Source: DASSUW01 sp963806395
Lineage (GTDB): Bacteria; Actinomycetota; Thermoleophilia; Solirubrobacterales; Solirubrobacteraceae
Length of the DNA: 64,000 nt
Assembly (NCBI GenBank): GCA_963806395.1
Contig: CAWDYI010000009.1
Span: forward strand, 496,001-560,000
Direction of reading: 5' to 3'
The notes under the pieces were generated by a model, which worked only from the letters and a program-made list of their open reading frames with translations, was not told the origin of the DNA and did not search any database. Numbering within the stretch: position 1 is the stretch's first letter; each line of letters starts with the position of its first letter. The position numbers and the translations under genes are program-made. This document shows positions 27,201-35,039 of this stretch, one piece after another.

Positions 27201-27227
27201 CTGATGCGGGGGTCAGGCTCCCCGTAG
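24213..27227 (+). CDS. LuxR-family regulator with AAA ATPase domain (LAL type)
   Basis: A 1004-aa protein. An N-terminal AAA/NTPase domain has Walker A GGEAGVGKT near residue 43 and Walker B LLVVLEDIHWAD near 155. A long helical, TPR-like middle (about 400-880) precedes a C-terminal LuxR helix-turn-helix (LTPRELEVLAHLAAGRTN near 930). This MalT/LAL architecture describes ATP-dependent activators controlled by a small inducer. The first ATG at 24213 is used; the ATG at 24225 is an equally good alternative. The target genes are unknown. Confidence 0.9.
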   Translation: MIGPMQRLASRSLVGRAAEMAVLDAAFAAAAGGDASVVLVGGEAGVGKTRLVAEMAAHARAAGGVVAVGTCVELTAGTAPFLAVTDALRDLSRALGERAWDRLVAGAPPELAALLPGASAGTRTARAADGSRARLFGQVHDLVADVVARAPLLVVLEDIHWADRSTLDLAGFLARTVPAERAMLVATYRSDEVARRPALRSWLAELGRVAGVRRLELEPFSAGEVTDLLAAILGAAPDPGTAADIARRSGGNAFLAEELLAAAEEGDPGGLPASVRDVLHTRIAALSPVAEEVIRAAAAAGTRVDDELLAALIPVPRAELAAALRETVAHHLLTPDARDGRLSFRHELLREAAYATLLPGERRRLHAACARLLTERPELGGDIPATAAAVAGHWHAAGEARSALAASVRAAEAAEGVHALAEAAALYERALGLWDDVADAERAAGTSRLDVLDRAAQVELQAGDADRAVALLDEALALADPTREPVRTGMLHSRRAWCSWAAGVAGPATYEHHTAALRLIPADPPSVELAHAVTDLAYTEMLNGRSDETRTTAEEAVALARQVGDRRLESLALNVLGCALSRLGESDAGVARLREAVALAREAGGPEEVGRAYVNLSDALDTAGRLEEAVAVDREGEAACNRFGLERFWGAFLAGNAVDSLLTLGRWDEAQATLDEALARGVSGIAEVHLLISRSQLELFRGDHRACEATLTSVHELGVAGHSAELGAGALLVAAELAAIQGRSDAAREAVRSGLERVGDDARVCAAFVWVGVAAEAGVAERARARGEGERRTEAAEAAGELLARLDALGPGAQLPAAVAMAATARAEYTRLGDVTEPERWREAAALWDALPSPNRAAYARWREAEALLAGGAGRAAAAEPLRTAAAAAVSLGAAALAREIELLAARARIELEQEAPTTAAPEPAPLGLTPRELEVLAHLAAGRTNRQIADALYISPRTAGVHVSRILAKLGATTRGEAAAAGRLAGLVEEDRLERLMRGSGSP

Positions 27228-27240
27228 GTAGACTCGGCGC

Positions 27241-27786
27241 GTGCGAAGTGCGGGAGTGCACGTCGACCGCTCCGGCCGGGCCAGGGTGCGGATCGAGCCA
27301 TGGGGCAAGCGCGACCTCGCGCTGCTTCAGAAGTGCCTGGGCGACCCCGCGATGATGCAGCACCTGGGCGGGCCGGAGACCGCGGAGAAGATCGCCGAAC
27401 GGCAGGCTCGCTACGAGCAGCCGGACTCGAAGCAGTTCAAGATCGTCGACGAGGTCTCGGGAGAAGGAGCCGGCTGGGTCGGCTACTGGGAGCGCGAGTG
27501 GCTCGGCGATCAGGTCTTCGAGATCGGCTGGTCGGTGATACCGCCCTTCCAGGGACGAGGAATCGCGGCGGCGGCGACGCGCAAGGCGATCGCGGTGGCG
27601 CGATCGGAGCGCAGCCGGCGCTTCGTGCACGCCTACCCGGCGGTCGGCAACGCGCCGTCGAACGCCCTGTGCCGGCGGCTCGGCTTCGCGCTGCTCGGGC
27701 CGTACGACTTCGAGTACCCGAAGGGCCACCTGCTGCACTGCAACGACTGGCGTCTCGACCTCTTCGCCGAGTCGCCAGCCGCCTGA
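27241..27786 (+). CDS. GNAT-family N-acetyltransferase (RimJ/RimL-like)
   Basis: A 181-aa GNAT domain. The acetyl-CoA pyrophosphate loop reads PFQGRGIAAAATRKA near residue 100, and NAPSNALCRRLGF near 138 is the typical late motif of RimJ/RimL-like enzymes. It probably acetylates a small molecule or protein N-terminus. It starts 13 nt after the LuxR-type gene and may share its transcript. Confidence 0.85.
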   Translation: MRSAGVHVDRSGRARVRIEPWGKRDLALLQKCLGDPAMMQHLGGPETAEKIAERQARYEQPDSKQFKIVDEVSGEGAGWVGYWEREWLGDQVFEIGWSVIPPFQGRGIAAAATRKAIAVARSERSRRFVHAYPAVGNAPSNALCRRLGFALLGPYDFEYPKGHLLHCNDWRLDLFAESPAA

Positions 27787-27801
27787 GCGAAGAGCGACCG
27801 G

Positions 27802-27890
27802 GGGGTGTGGCGAGTTGATGGCGACTATCGCCCTCAACTCGCCACACCCCTCCGGACCGACTCCCTCAATGCCGCAGTTGACGTTCGCCG
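27802..27890. repeat. intergenic palindrome family, copy A
   Basis: Between two convergent genes. A 17-bp perfect inverted repeat (27802-27818 with 27834-27850, arm GGGGTGTGGCGAGTTGA) encloses a further 5-bp stem (GGCGA/TCGCC, loop CTA). A right arm at 27861-27890 contains CCCTCAATGCCGCAGTTGAC and ends GTTGACGTTCG, shared with the other copies. No matching left arm is present. No U-run follows either arm. Confidence 0.8.
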
Positions 27891-27907
27891 GCGCTGCCGC
27901 CGACCGC

Positions 27908-29973
27908 CTAGGCGATCAGCGGGATGATCAGCAGCGCGACGATGTTCGCGACCTTGATCATCGGGTTGATGGCCGGTCCCGCGGTGTCCTTGAACGGGTC
28001 GCCGACGGTGTCGCCGGTGACGGAGGCGGCGTGCGCCTCCGAGCCCTTGCCGCCGAACGCCCCATCCTCGATCAGCTTCTTCGCGTTGTCCCACGCACCG
28101 CCACCGGCGGTCATGAACACGGCCATGAAGAGGCCGACGACGATGATGCCGATCAGCAGGCCGCCTAGCGCCTGGACGGAGAGGATGCCGACGATCACGG
28201 TCACCACGATCGGGATCAGCGACGGGATGATCATCTCGCGCTGGGCCGAGCGGGTCACGATGTCCACGCAGGTGCCGTACTCGGGCTTCTCGCTGCCGTC
28301 CATGATCCCCGGGTGCTCGCGGAACTGGCGCCGCACCTCCTCGACCACGGCCGAGCCGGCGCGGCCGACCGCCTCCATCGAGAGCGCCGCGAACAGGTAG
28401 ACCATCGCGCCGCCGAGGATCAGGCCGATCAGCACGTCCGGGTTGTCGATCGCGAACACGACGGGCGCGTTCAGCTCGTCCTGGAGCTCGATCTTGAAGG
28501 CCGCGAACAGCACGAGCGCCGCGAGCGCTGCGGAGCCGATCGCGTAGCCCTTGGTGACCGCCTTGGTCGTGTTGCCGACCGCGTCGAGCGGATCGGTGAC
28601 GTTGCGCACTTCCTCCGGCATGTTCGCCATCTCGGCGATGCCGCCGGCGTTGTCGGTGATCGGGCCGAACGCGTCGAGCGCCACGATCAGGCCGGTCAGC
28701 GACAGCTGGGCCATCACGGCGACGCCGATGCCGTAGATCCCGGCGAGCTCGTTCGACCCCAGATGCCGCCGACGATCACCAGCGCGGGCAGCGCGGTCGC
28801 CTGCAGGCCCTGCGCGAGCCCCTAGATGATGTTCGTCGCGTGGCCGGTCTCCGACGCGCGGGCGGTCTTCTTGACCGGGTTGAACCGCGTCGAGGTGTAG
28901 TAGTCGGTGATGACGAACAGCGCGGCCGTCACGGCGAGGCCGATCAGCGCGCAGAGGTAGATGTCCCACACGCCGGGCACGTCGCCCCCGGCGCCGAGCT
29001 CGCCCAGGTTCAGGTCGTCCATCATCCACAGCGTCACCGGGATGAACAGCAGCGCGGCGATCACGCCGGCCACGATCATGCCCTGGTAGAGCGCGCGCTC
29101 GACGTTGCCGGTGCGTGACCGGACCGCGAACGTGCCGATGATCGACGCGACGATCGAGACGCCGCCGAGCACGAGCGGGAACAGCACGACCTGCGTCGCG
29201 TTCTCGCCCGAGAACGTCAGGACGCCGAGCAGCATCACCGCGACCGCGGTGACCGCGTAGGTCTCGAACAGGTCCGCCGCCATTCCGGCGCAATCGCCCA
29301 CGTTGTCGCCGACGTTGTCGGCGATCACGGCCGGGTTGCGCGGGTCGTCCTCGGGGATGCCGGCCTCGATCTTGCCGACGATGTCGGCGCCGACATCGGC
29401 GCCCTTGGTGAAGATGCCGCCGCCGAGGCGGGCGAACACGGAGATCAGCGAGCCGCCGAAACCGAGGCCGATGAGGGCATCAACGGCGTCCTTCTCGGTC
29501 TCGTCGAAGATCCCGACGAGGATGCCGTAGTAGCCGGCGACGCCGAGCAGCGCGAGGCCGACGACGAGCATGCCGGTGACGGCGCCGCCGCGGAACGCGA
29601 CGCCGAGCGCGGGGCCGATGCCGCCACGAGCGGCCTCGGCCACACGCGCGTTGGCGCGCACGGAGACGTTCATGCCGATGAAGCCGGCCGCCGCGGAGGC
29701 GATGCCGCCGATGGCGAAGCCGATCGCGACTGTCCAGCTCTGGAGCGGGATCAGGACGACGAACAGCACGACGCCGACGATGCCGATCGTCGTGTACTGG
29801 CGGCGGAGATACGCCTGCGCGCCCTCCTGAACGGCCGCCGACAGCTCCTGCATGAGCTTGTCGCCTGGCGACAGCGCCAGCAGTGACCGCGTGGTCAGCA
29901 GCCCGTATGCGATAGCGAGCGCCGCGCATACCAGGGCGACGACGACCCCGTAGTCGGACAGGAAATCGGTCAA
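27908..29973 (-). CDS. hppA: K+-independent proton-pumping pyrophosphatase, frame broken as sequenced
   Basis: The combined frames encode an integral membrane H+-translocating pyrophosphatase of about 688 aa that couples PPi hydrolysis to proton export. The N-terminal 383 codons include the substrate site DNVGDNVGDCAG near residue 225; the rest carries GNTTKAVTKG, the Lys signature of K+-independent enzymes. A TAG at 28822-28824 stands where homologues often have Gln, and a 1-nt deletion near 28760 (after the IWG codons) shifts the frame. The start is TTG at 29973, with GAGGGG 7 nt upstream. Two lesions 60 nt apart in a key enzyme suggest sequence error. Confidence 0.88.
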
Positions 29974-30102
29974 AGGAACCCCTCTAGATCAAGGAAGCGA
30001 GCCGTCCGGCCCGCCGAACTGCCAAGGACAAAGCGAAGCGGCAGCCCGGCCGGGCCGCCGCTGGAGCGCGCGGAGTTTATCGCCTGTGAAGGTCGGAAGC
30101 CT

Positions 30103-30501
30103 TCACTGCCCCGGAACCCAGAGCCTGCCCGAGCTCTGCGCCGGGCCGGGCCCTTCCTCCTCCGAGGGCTGCGCGCCCGTCCCGGGCGGCGTCCCGCCGG
30201 CGGCGGGCTGCGCCTCGCCACCGACCTTCTGCGCGTACGCCATCTGGAGCCGCGACAGCGCCTCGCGCACGGGTCCGAGGTGCTCGCCGTGGACCGGTTC
30301 GAGCAGCGGCAGCAAGGCGCGCGCGGCGTCGACGGCCATCTTGACCTGCGGCAGATCGGCCGTGGAGCCCTCCGCCAGGCCCGCCTTGCGCGCGCCGAGG
30401 TTCAGCAGCGTGACGACGGTCTGCAGCAACACGTCGTCGACGGTCAGCTTCTCCATCTCGGCCTCGAGGGCCGCGATCTCCTCTTCAGACGGCTGTCTCA
30501 T
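30103..30501 (-). CDS. DUF1844-like small protein
   Basis: A 132-aa helical protein: LTVDDVLLQTVVTLLNLGARK near residue 19 and a LGPVREALSRLQMAY helix near 72, then a Pro/Gly/Glu-rich tail. The pattern resembles the DUF1844 family of small helical proteins. The ATG overlaps the stop of the GCS2 gene (ATGA). It ends the tsa-rex minus-strand gene block. Confidence 0.55.
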   Translation of the reverse strand: MRQPSEEEIAALEAEMEKLTVDDVLLQTVVTLLNLGARKAGLAEGSTADLPQVKMAVDAARALLPLLEPVHGEHLGPVREALSRLQMAYAQKVGGEAQPAAGGTPPGTGAQPSEEEGPGPAQSSGRLWVPGQ

Positions 30502-31607
30502 GGGTTGTCCTCGTTTCCTCGACACTGGCTCGAGTACACCTCGAACGGGCTCGCGCCCGCGTCGATCTTGCGGCGCTGCCGCTGCGCGCCGTTGAGCTCG
30601 GGCAGAACGATGTCGGCGCCCGTCCAGGCCTTCAGCCGGTCGAGCGCCTCGTTGGCGGGGAACTCCTCGATCCGGTCGGCCTCGAGGTCGAGCAGCCGCC
30701 CGTCCTGCCCGTAGCGAATGGCGCGCCACATGTTCTCCTCGATCAGCCGCCCGGGCAGATCAGGAGGGGTCTCGCCCGCATCGATCTCCCGCAGCGCCTG
30801 CGCCACGCACGCCACCATCAGCTCCGCGAGGGCGTCGGCCTCCGCGGCCGTGGTCTGGGCGTCGCACACGCGCACCTCGACGGTCCCGAACGAATGGTGC
30901 GGCCGGATCGACCACCACAGCTGCGTGAACTCGACGATCGAGCCCGTGCGGACGAGCAGGTCGACGTAGTCCGACCATGCACCCCAGCCCCCGAACGCGT
31001 CCGGGACGCCGCAGCGCGGGAACGACTTGGTGAAGATCTGCGTGCGCGCGGTGTGCAGCCCCGAGTCGATCTGGTCCACGTACGGTGAGTTGGCCGAGAT
31101 CGCGAGCAGCAGCGGCAGCACCGGCCGCAGGCGATCGCACACGCGCACCGCGCGGTCGGCGCCCTGCACGCCGACGTGGACCTGGAGCGCGAACGTGTTG
31201 TTGCGCCACGCGACGTACCTGAGCCCCTCTTCGACGCGGCGGTAGTGCTCGGTGTCGATGATGTGCTGCTCGCGGTAGTCCGACAGCGGGTGCGTGCCGG
31301 TGGACCCGAGCCGCACGCCGTGGCTCTCGGCGAGCGCGAACAGGCGCCGCCGCGCGTCCTGCTGCTTGGCGCGCGCGTCGGCGATGTCCTCACCGCGACC
31401 GGAGCGGATCTCGATCTCGGACGAGATCAGCTCGCCGGCGATCGCGTCGGCCAGCACCGGATCGCTCGCACCGGCGTCGCGCAGCACCTCGAAGCGTGGG
31501 ACGAGCTCCAGCGTGTCGGGATCGAGGAGCGCCCACTCCTCCTCGATGCCGACCGTCAGGTCCTTGGAGACCTCGAAGGTCTCGCGCGCGACGGCGAGGT
31601 CGATCAA
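30498..31607 (-). CDS. carboxylate-amine ligase, glutamate-cysteine ligase family 2 (YbdK-like)
   Basis: A 369-aa enzyme of the GCS2 family. GIEEEWALLD near residue 20 and SSEIEIRSGR near 62 carry the acidic ATP/metal residues, and STGTHPLSDY follows near 100. Members ligate glutamate to cysteine or another amine with ATP. The start is TTG at 31607, overlapping the rex stop (TTGA). Its place after rex and glutaredoxin suggests a thiol or redox role, though EgtA-like or other amine substrates are possible. Confidence 0.88.
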   Translation of the reverse strand: MIDLAVARETFEVSKDLTVGIEEEWALLDPDTLELVPRFEVLRDAGASDPVLADAIAGELISSEIEIRSGRGEDIADARAKQQDARRRLFALAESHGVRLGSTGTHPLSDYREQHIIDTEHYRRVEEGLRYVAWRNNTFALQVHVGVQGADRAVRVCDRLRPVLPLLLAISANSPYVDQIDSGLHTARTQIFTKSFPRCGVPDAFGGWGAWSDYVDLLVRTGSIVEFTQLWWSIRPHHSFGTVEVRVCDAQTTAAEADALAELMVACVAQALREIDAGETPPDLPGRLIEENMWRAIRYGQDGRLLDLEADRIEEFPANEALDRLKAWTGADIVLPELNGAQRQRRKIDAGASPFEVYSSQCRGNEDNP

Positions 31608-32266
31608 GTCAGATAGAAGTAGAGCGCGTAGAGGAGGTCCACCGCCGGGCTCGACGTATGGACGGTGACCTCCGGGGGCACCTGCAGCAGCGCCTCGGAG
31701 TAGTTGAAGATGATCTTCACGCCCGCCTCGACGAGGCTGTCGGCGAGTTCCTGCGCGGCGACGGTGGGGACGGCGAGGACGCCGACGACGATGTCCTCCT
31801 CCTCGACCGCCGCCTTCACCTCCTCGGTGTGGCGGACCTTCACGCCGTTGATGTCCTCGCCGACCTTCCCGCGGTCGGAGTCGAACATCGCCACGACCCG
31901 GAAGCCGTGGTCGGCGAAGATGTCCGACGAGGCGATGGCGCGGCCGAGGTGGCCGGCGCCGAACAGCGCGATGTTGTGCTGGCCGCTCGTTCGCAGGATC
32001 TTGCGGATCTGCGAGACCAGCGAGTCGACGTTGTAGCCGACGCCGCGCTTGCCGAACTTGCCGAAGCCCGAGAGGTCGCGGCGAATCTGCGTCGAGTTCA
32101 CGTGCGTGTACTCGGACAGCTCCTGGGAGGAGATCGTCTCCTTGCCCATCTTGCGCGCCTGCGTGAGGACCTGCAGGTAGCGCGACAGCCGCGCTGCCAC
32201 GCCCAGCGACAGGCGGTCGGCCAACGCGTCATCGTCCCCGCGGGTCGCGACGTCGCCGAAGCTCAT
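31604..32266 (-). CDS. rex: redox-sensing transcriptional repressor Rex
   Basis: A 220-aa protein with an N-terminal winged helix (RLSRYLQVL to about residue 80, TQIRRDLSGFG being the recognition region) and a C-terminal Rossmann domain with GAGHLGRA near 100. Rex binds DNA at a high NAD+/NADH ratio and represses respiratory or fermentative genes. The ATG overlaps the stop of the glutaredoxin gene. Its targets in this genome are not visible here; no Rex-type operator was noted upstream. Confidence 0.92.
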   Translation of the reverse strand: MSFGDVATRGDDDALADRLSLGVAARLSRYLQVLTQARKMGKETISSQELSEYTHVNSTQIRRDLSGFGKFGKRGVGYNVDSLVSQIRKILRTSGQHNIALFGAGHLGRAIASSDIFADHGFRVVAMFDSDRGKVGEDINGVKVRHTEEVKAAVEEEDIVVGVLAVPTVAAQELADSLVEAGVKIIFNYSEALLQVPPEVTVHTSSPAVDLLYALYFYLT

Positions 32267-32499
32267 CCCGGCCAACGATAGAGCCTGTCCTCCAGCGCCG
32301 CCTCGTCGACGAAGAAGTCGAACAGCTCCTCGTCGCCGAGCGCTACGACGGGGATGCGTTCGAGGTAGCGCTTGTGCAGCGCGTCGTCGCTCGTGATGTC
32401 CACCTCGTGCAGGGAGAACGTTGCCTTCGCCCGCACCCGCTCGAGCGCGACGCGGGCGTTGTCGCACAGGTGGCAGCCCGGGCGGCTATAGAGCGTGAT
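32263..32499 (-). CDS. glutaredoxin family protein
   Basis: A 78-aa thioredoxin-fold protein: LYSRPGCHLC near the N-terminus with CHLC as the redox pair, and IPVVALGDEEL near residue 52 with the cis-Pro. The stop overlaps the rex ATG (ATGA). No ATG, GTG or TTG precedes the fold in frame; the coding seems to begin at an ATC (32499-32497) inside the end of tsaD. A non-standard start or a base error in this stretch would explain it. Confidence 0.7.
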   Translation of the reverse strand: MTLYSRPGCHLCDNARVALERVRAKATFSLHEVDITSDDALHKRYLERIPVVALGDEELFDFFVDEAALEDRLYRWPG

Positions 32500-33475
32500 G
32501 GTGGGCGGTGACGTAGGCGTCGAGGTCGAGGTAGTCCGGGAACGCGACCGGCTCGGCGAAGCGGGCCGCCGACGCGATCATCGCCGCGTTGTCGGTGCAC
32601 AGCTCCGGCGGCGGGATGTGGACCGGCACGCCGAGGGCAGCGGCGCGCTCGCGCAGCAGCCGGTTCGCGGCCACGCCGCCGCCGATCGCCAGCCGCGGCT
32701 CGCGCTCGGCGGCGAGCGCGCGCTCCACGCGCGCGATCAGCGCCTCGACGATCGCGTGCTCGTAGCTCGCGGCGAGGTCGGCGGCGCGGCGCGCCGTCTC
32801 CTCCTCCCCGAGGTCGCGCACCTTGTAGAGGAGCGCGGTCTTCAGGCCCGCGAACGAGAAGTCCAGGCCGGCGACGCGCGCGGCGGTCGGGAACGCGAAC
32901 GCCTGCGGGTCGCCGTCGCCGGCGAGCCGCGACAGCGCCGGACCGCCCGGGTAGCCGAGCCCGAGCAGCCGGGCGCCCTTGTCGAACGCCTCGCCTGCGG
33001 CGTCGTCGAGCGTCTGGCCGAGCAGCTCGTAGCCGCTGTGGCCGGTGACCCGCGTGAGCAGCGTGTGCCCGCCGGAGGCGATCAGGCACGTGAACGGCGG
33101 CTCGATCGGCTCCGGCTCGAGGAAGTTGGCGGCGACGTGGCCCTGGAGGTGGTCGACGGGAGCGAGCGGCAGCCGCCGCGCGGCGGCCAGCGCCTTCGCG
33201 GTCGCCACGCCGACGAGCAGCGCGCCGACCAGGCCGGGCCCCTGCGTGACCGCCACGAGCTCGGCGTCGTCGAGCGTCGCGCCCGCACGTTCGAGCGCGT
33301 CGTCGACGACGGCGTTGACCAGCTCGAGGTGGTGGCGGGAGGCGATCTCCGGCACCACGCCGCCGAATTTCGCGTGCACGCCCTGTGAGGAGACGACGTT
33401 CGAGCGGACCTCGCCGTCACGGGTGACGACGGCGGCGCAGGTGTCGTCGCACGACGTCTCGATCGCCAGGATCAT
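32486..33475 (-). CDS. tsaD: tRNA threonylcarbamoyladenosine transferase TsaD
   Basis: A 329-aa ASKHA-fold protein. MILAIETSCDDT starts the nucleotide fold; HLQGH near residue 105 gives the metal-binding histidines (usually H-x-E-G-H); SGGHT near 130 and DDAAGEAFDKGARLLG follow. With TsaB and TsaE it transfers threonylcarbamoyl to A37 of ANN-decoding tRNAs (t6A). The ATG overlaps the rimI stop. It is a complete single-frame gene although its neighbours are broken. Confidence 0.95.
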   Translation of the reverse strand: MILAIETSCDDTCAAVVTRDGEVRSNVVSSQGVHAKFGGVVPEIASRHHLELVNAVVDDALERAGATLDDAELVAVTQGPGLVGALLVGVATAKALAAARRLPLAPVDHLQGHVAANFLEPEPIEPPFTCLIASGGHTLLTRVTGHSGYELLGQTLDDAAGEAFDKGARLLGLGYPGGPALSRLAGDGDPQAFAFPTAARVAGLDFSFAGLKTALLYKVRDLGEEETARRAADLAASYEHAIVEALIARVERALAAEREPRLAIGGGVAANRLLRERAAALGVPVHIPPPELCTDNAAMIASAARFAEPVAFPDYLDLDAYVTAHHHAL

Positions 33476-33934
33476 CCGGGGGCCGCGGTGCGCCACATGA
33501 TCACCGCGTCCTCGCCGTTGTCGGCGTAGTAGCGCCGCCGGACGCCGGCCGAGCGGAAGCCGAAGCGCTCGTACAGAGCGAGCGCGCCGTGGTTGGACTT
33601 GCGCACCTCGAGCGTGAGCTGCGCGTCCTCGCCGATCCGCTCGATCAGGGCGCCGATCAGCGCGCTGGCGATCCCGCGGCGGCAGGCGGTCCGGCTCCAC
33701 GGCCACGTTCATCACGTGCCAGACGGTGTCGTAGCGCGAGCAGACGAGGTAGCCGACGAGCTCGCCGTCCGCCTCCGCCGCCAGGCAGACGCCCGACGAC
33801 TTGGAGAGCTCGAGCACGAACATCGCGAGCGACCACGGGGTCGTGAACGCGCGGCGCTCGATCGCGACGACCTGCGGGAGGTCGGCGTAGGTCAGGCGGC
33901 GGATCTCGACGGCGGCGGTAGGCGGGGCGGTCAC
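33472..33934 (-). CDS. rimI: ribosomal protein alanine N-acetyltransferase RimI, 1-nt insertion as sequenced
   Basis: A GNAT enzyme of about 153 aa. The first 82 residues are read in the first frame to VMNVAVEPD. The rest (RRGIASALIGALIERIG..., ending MWRTAAPG) is in another frame, which returns if one C is removed near 33690. RimI acetylates the N-terminal alanine of ribosomal protein S18. The GTG start overlaps the tsaB stop and the stop overlaps the tsaD start, so the total length of 463 nt itself betrays one extra base. Confidence 0.85.
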
Positions 33935-34587
33935 GGAATGCGGGGCTTGGCGTCCGGCTCGCGGCGGTAGTCCGGAAGCAGGGCGTCGCGGTCAGCCGGC
34001 TCCCCCGCCGCGCCGAGCCGGCACACCTGCAGCGCGCTCACGCGGTGCAGCGGGGACCCGTCCGCCGGGATCGCCGCCCCGGCCCGTTCGAGCTCCTCCC
34101 GAAAGCGTACCGCCCCGTCACCCACGGCCAGCGAGGCCGGATCGATCCGTGCGGCGAGCGCCTCGGGCGCGAGCGCGACCGGTTCGAACACGCCGGCGGA
34201 GGCGGCGAACACCTCGCCGCGGCGGGCGTCGATCACGGCCACGACCGGCCGGCCGGCGGCCTCGCCGGCCGCCGCGGCGGCGAGCGCCTCGAGGCTCGAC
34301 ACGCCGACCAGCGGGAGCCCGCGCGCCTGGGCGAGCGCCCGGGCCGTCGCGATCCCGATCCGCAGGCCGGTGAACCCGCCGGGGCCGACGCCGACGGCGA
34401 TCCGGTCGATCGCCTCCCACGACGTCCCGGACGCGTCGAGCACCTCCTCGACGAGCACCAGCAGCCGGGCGGCGTGCGCCGGCCGCTCGCCCGGCGCGGG
34501 GTCGTCGCGGCGCTCCACCGCCGGCCCGTCCGGGGCCCAGACGGCGACCGCGGTGCCGGCGGTCGCGGTGTCGATCCCGAGGATCAC
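33931..34587 (-). CDS. tsaB: tRNA t6A biosynthesis protein TsaB
   Basis: A 218-aa ASKHA-fold partner of TsaD. It starts at a GTG (34587) with ILGIDTATAG, and GVGPGGFTGLRIGIATARALA near residue 70 is the TsaB signature. It scaffolds TsaD and TsaE in t6A synthesis. The GTG overlaps the stop of tsaE and its own stop overlaps the rimI start, giving the classical tsaE-tsaB-rimI-tsaD order. Confidence 0.93.
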   Translation of the reverse strand: MILGIDTATAGTAVAVWAPDGPAVERRDDPAPGERPAHAARLLVLVEEVLDASGTSWEAIDRIAVGVGPGGFTGLRIGIATARALAQARGLPLVGVSSLEALAAAAAGEAAGRPVVAVIDARRGEVFAASAGVFEPVALAPEALAARIDPASLAVGDGAVRFREELERAGAAIPADGSPLHRVSALQVCRLGAAGEPADRDALLPDYRREPDAKPRIP

Positions 34588-34995
34588 GCGACCTCGATCG
34601 TCCGCCGGTCGCCGCCGCCGTGTGCCAGCTGGACGCGCGCGGCGACCCGCTCCGGCGGCCACGCGCCGGCGCCGTGCTCGGGCCACTCGACGAACGCGAT
34701 CGCCGTCGGGCGCGAAGAACTGCTCCAGCAGGCCGGGGTCCTCGTCGCCCATGCCCGCGAGCCGGTACAGGTCCAGGTGCGAGACCGGACCGGACGCACC
34801 GTCGTAGGCGTGGCCGACCACGAACGTCGGGCTGGTGACCGGCCCGGTCACGCCGAGCGCCCGCAGCGCGCCGCGCACGAACGTGGTCTTGCCGGCGCCC
34901 AGCTCGCCGGAGACGAGCACGATGTCGCCGGGCTGCAGCCGTGCGGCCAGCTCGGCGCCGGCTCCCTCGGTGGCGTCCGGGCCATCGGTGGTCAT
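34584..34995 (-). CDS. tsaE: tRNA t6A biosynthesis ATPase TsaE, 1-nt insertion as sequenced
   Basis: About 137 aa. The P-loop GELGAGKTT is near residue 34, TSPTFVVGHAY near 55 and HLDLYRL near 72. After EQFFAPD the frame shifts; removing one G near 34707 restores DAIAFVEWPEHG and a TGA that overlaps the tsaB GTG. TsaE is the ATPase that turns over the TsaBD complex. The 412-nt length (3n+1) agrees with a single inserted base; the gene is essential in most bacteria. Confidence 0.88.
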
Positions 34996-35039
34996 CGATC
35001 CGACACGGCCAGGGCTGAAGCTTGGCCGGAGTCCGGCCG

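Noticed and set aside
27802..27850. Copy A as an ordinary intrinsic terminator
   Set aside because: The stem is far longer than usual and has no U-run; its right arm matches the other family members, so it is listed as a repeat.
23298..29973. TAG recoded as an amino acid
   Set aside because: Several intact genes in the window end in TAG (ABC half 2, emfourin), no CTA-anticodon tRNA is seen, and only two genes have an internal TAG.
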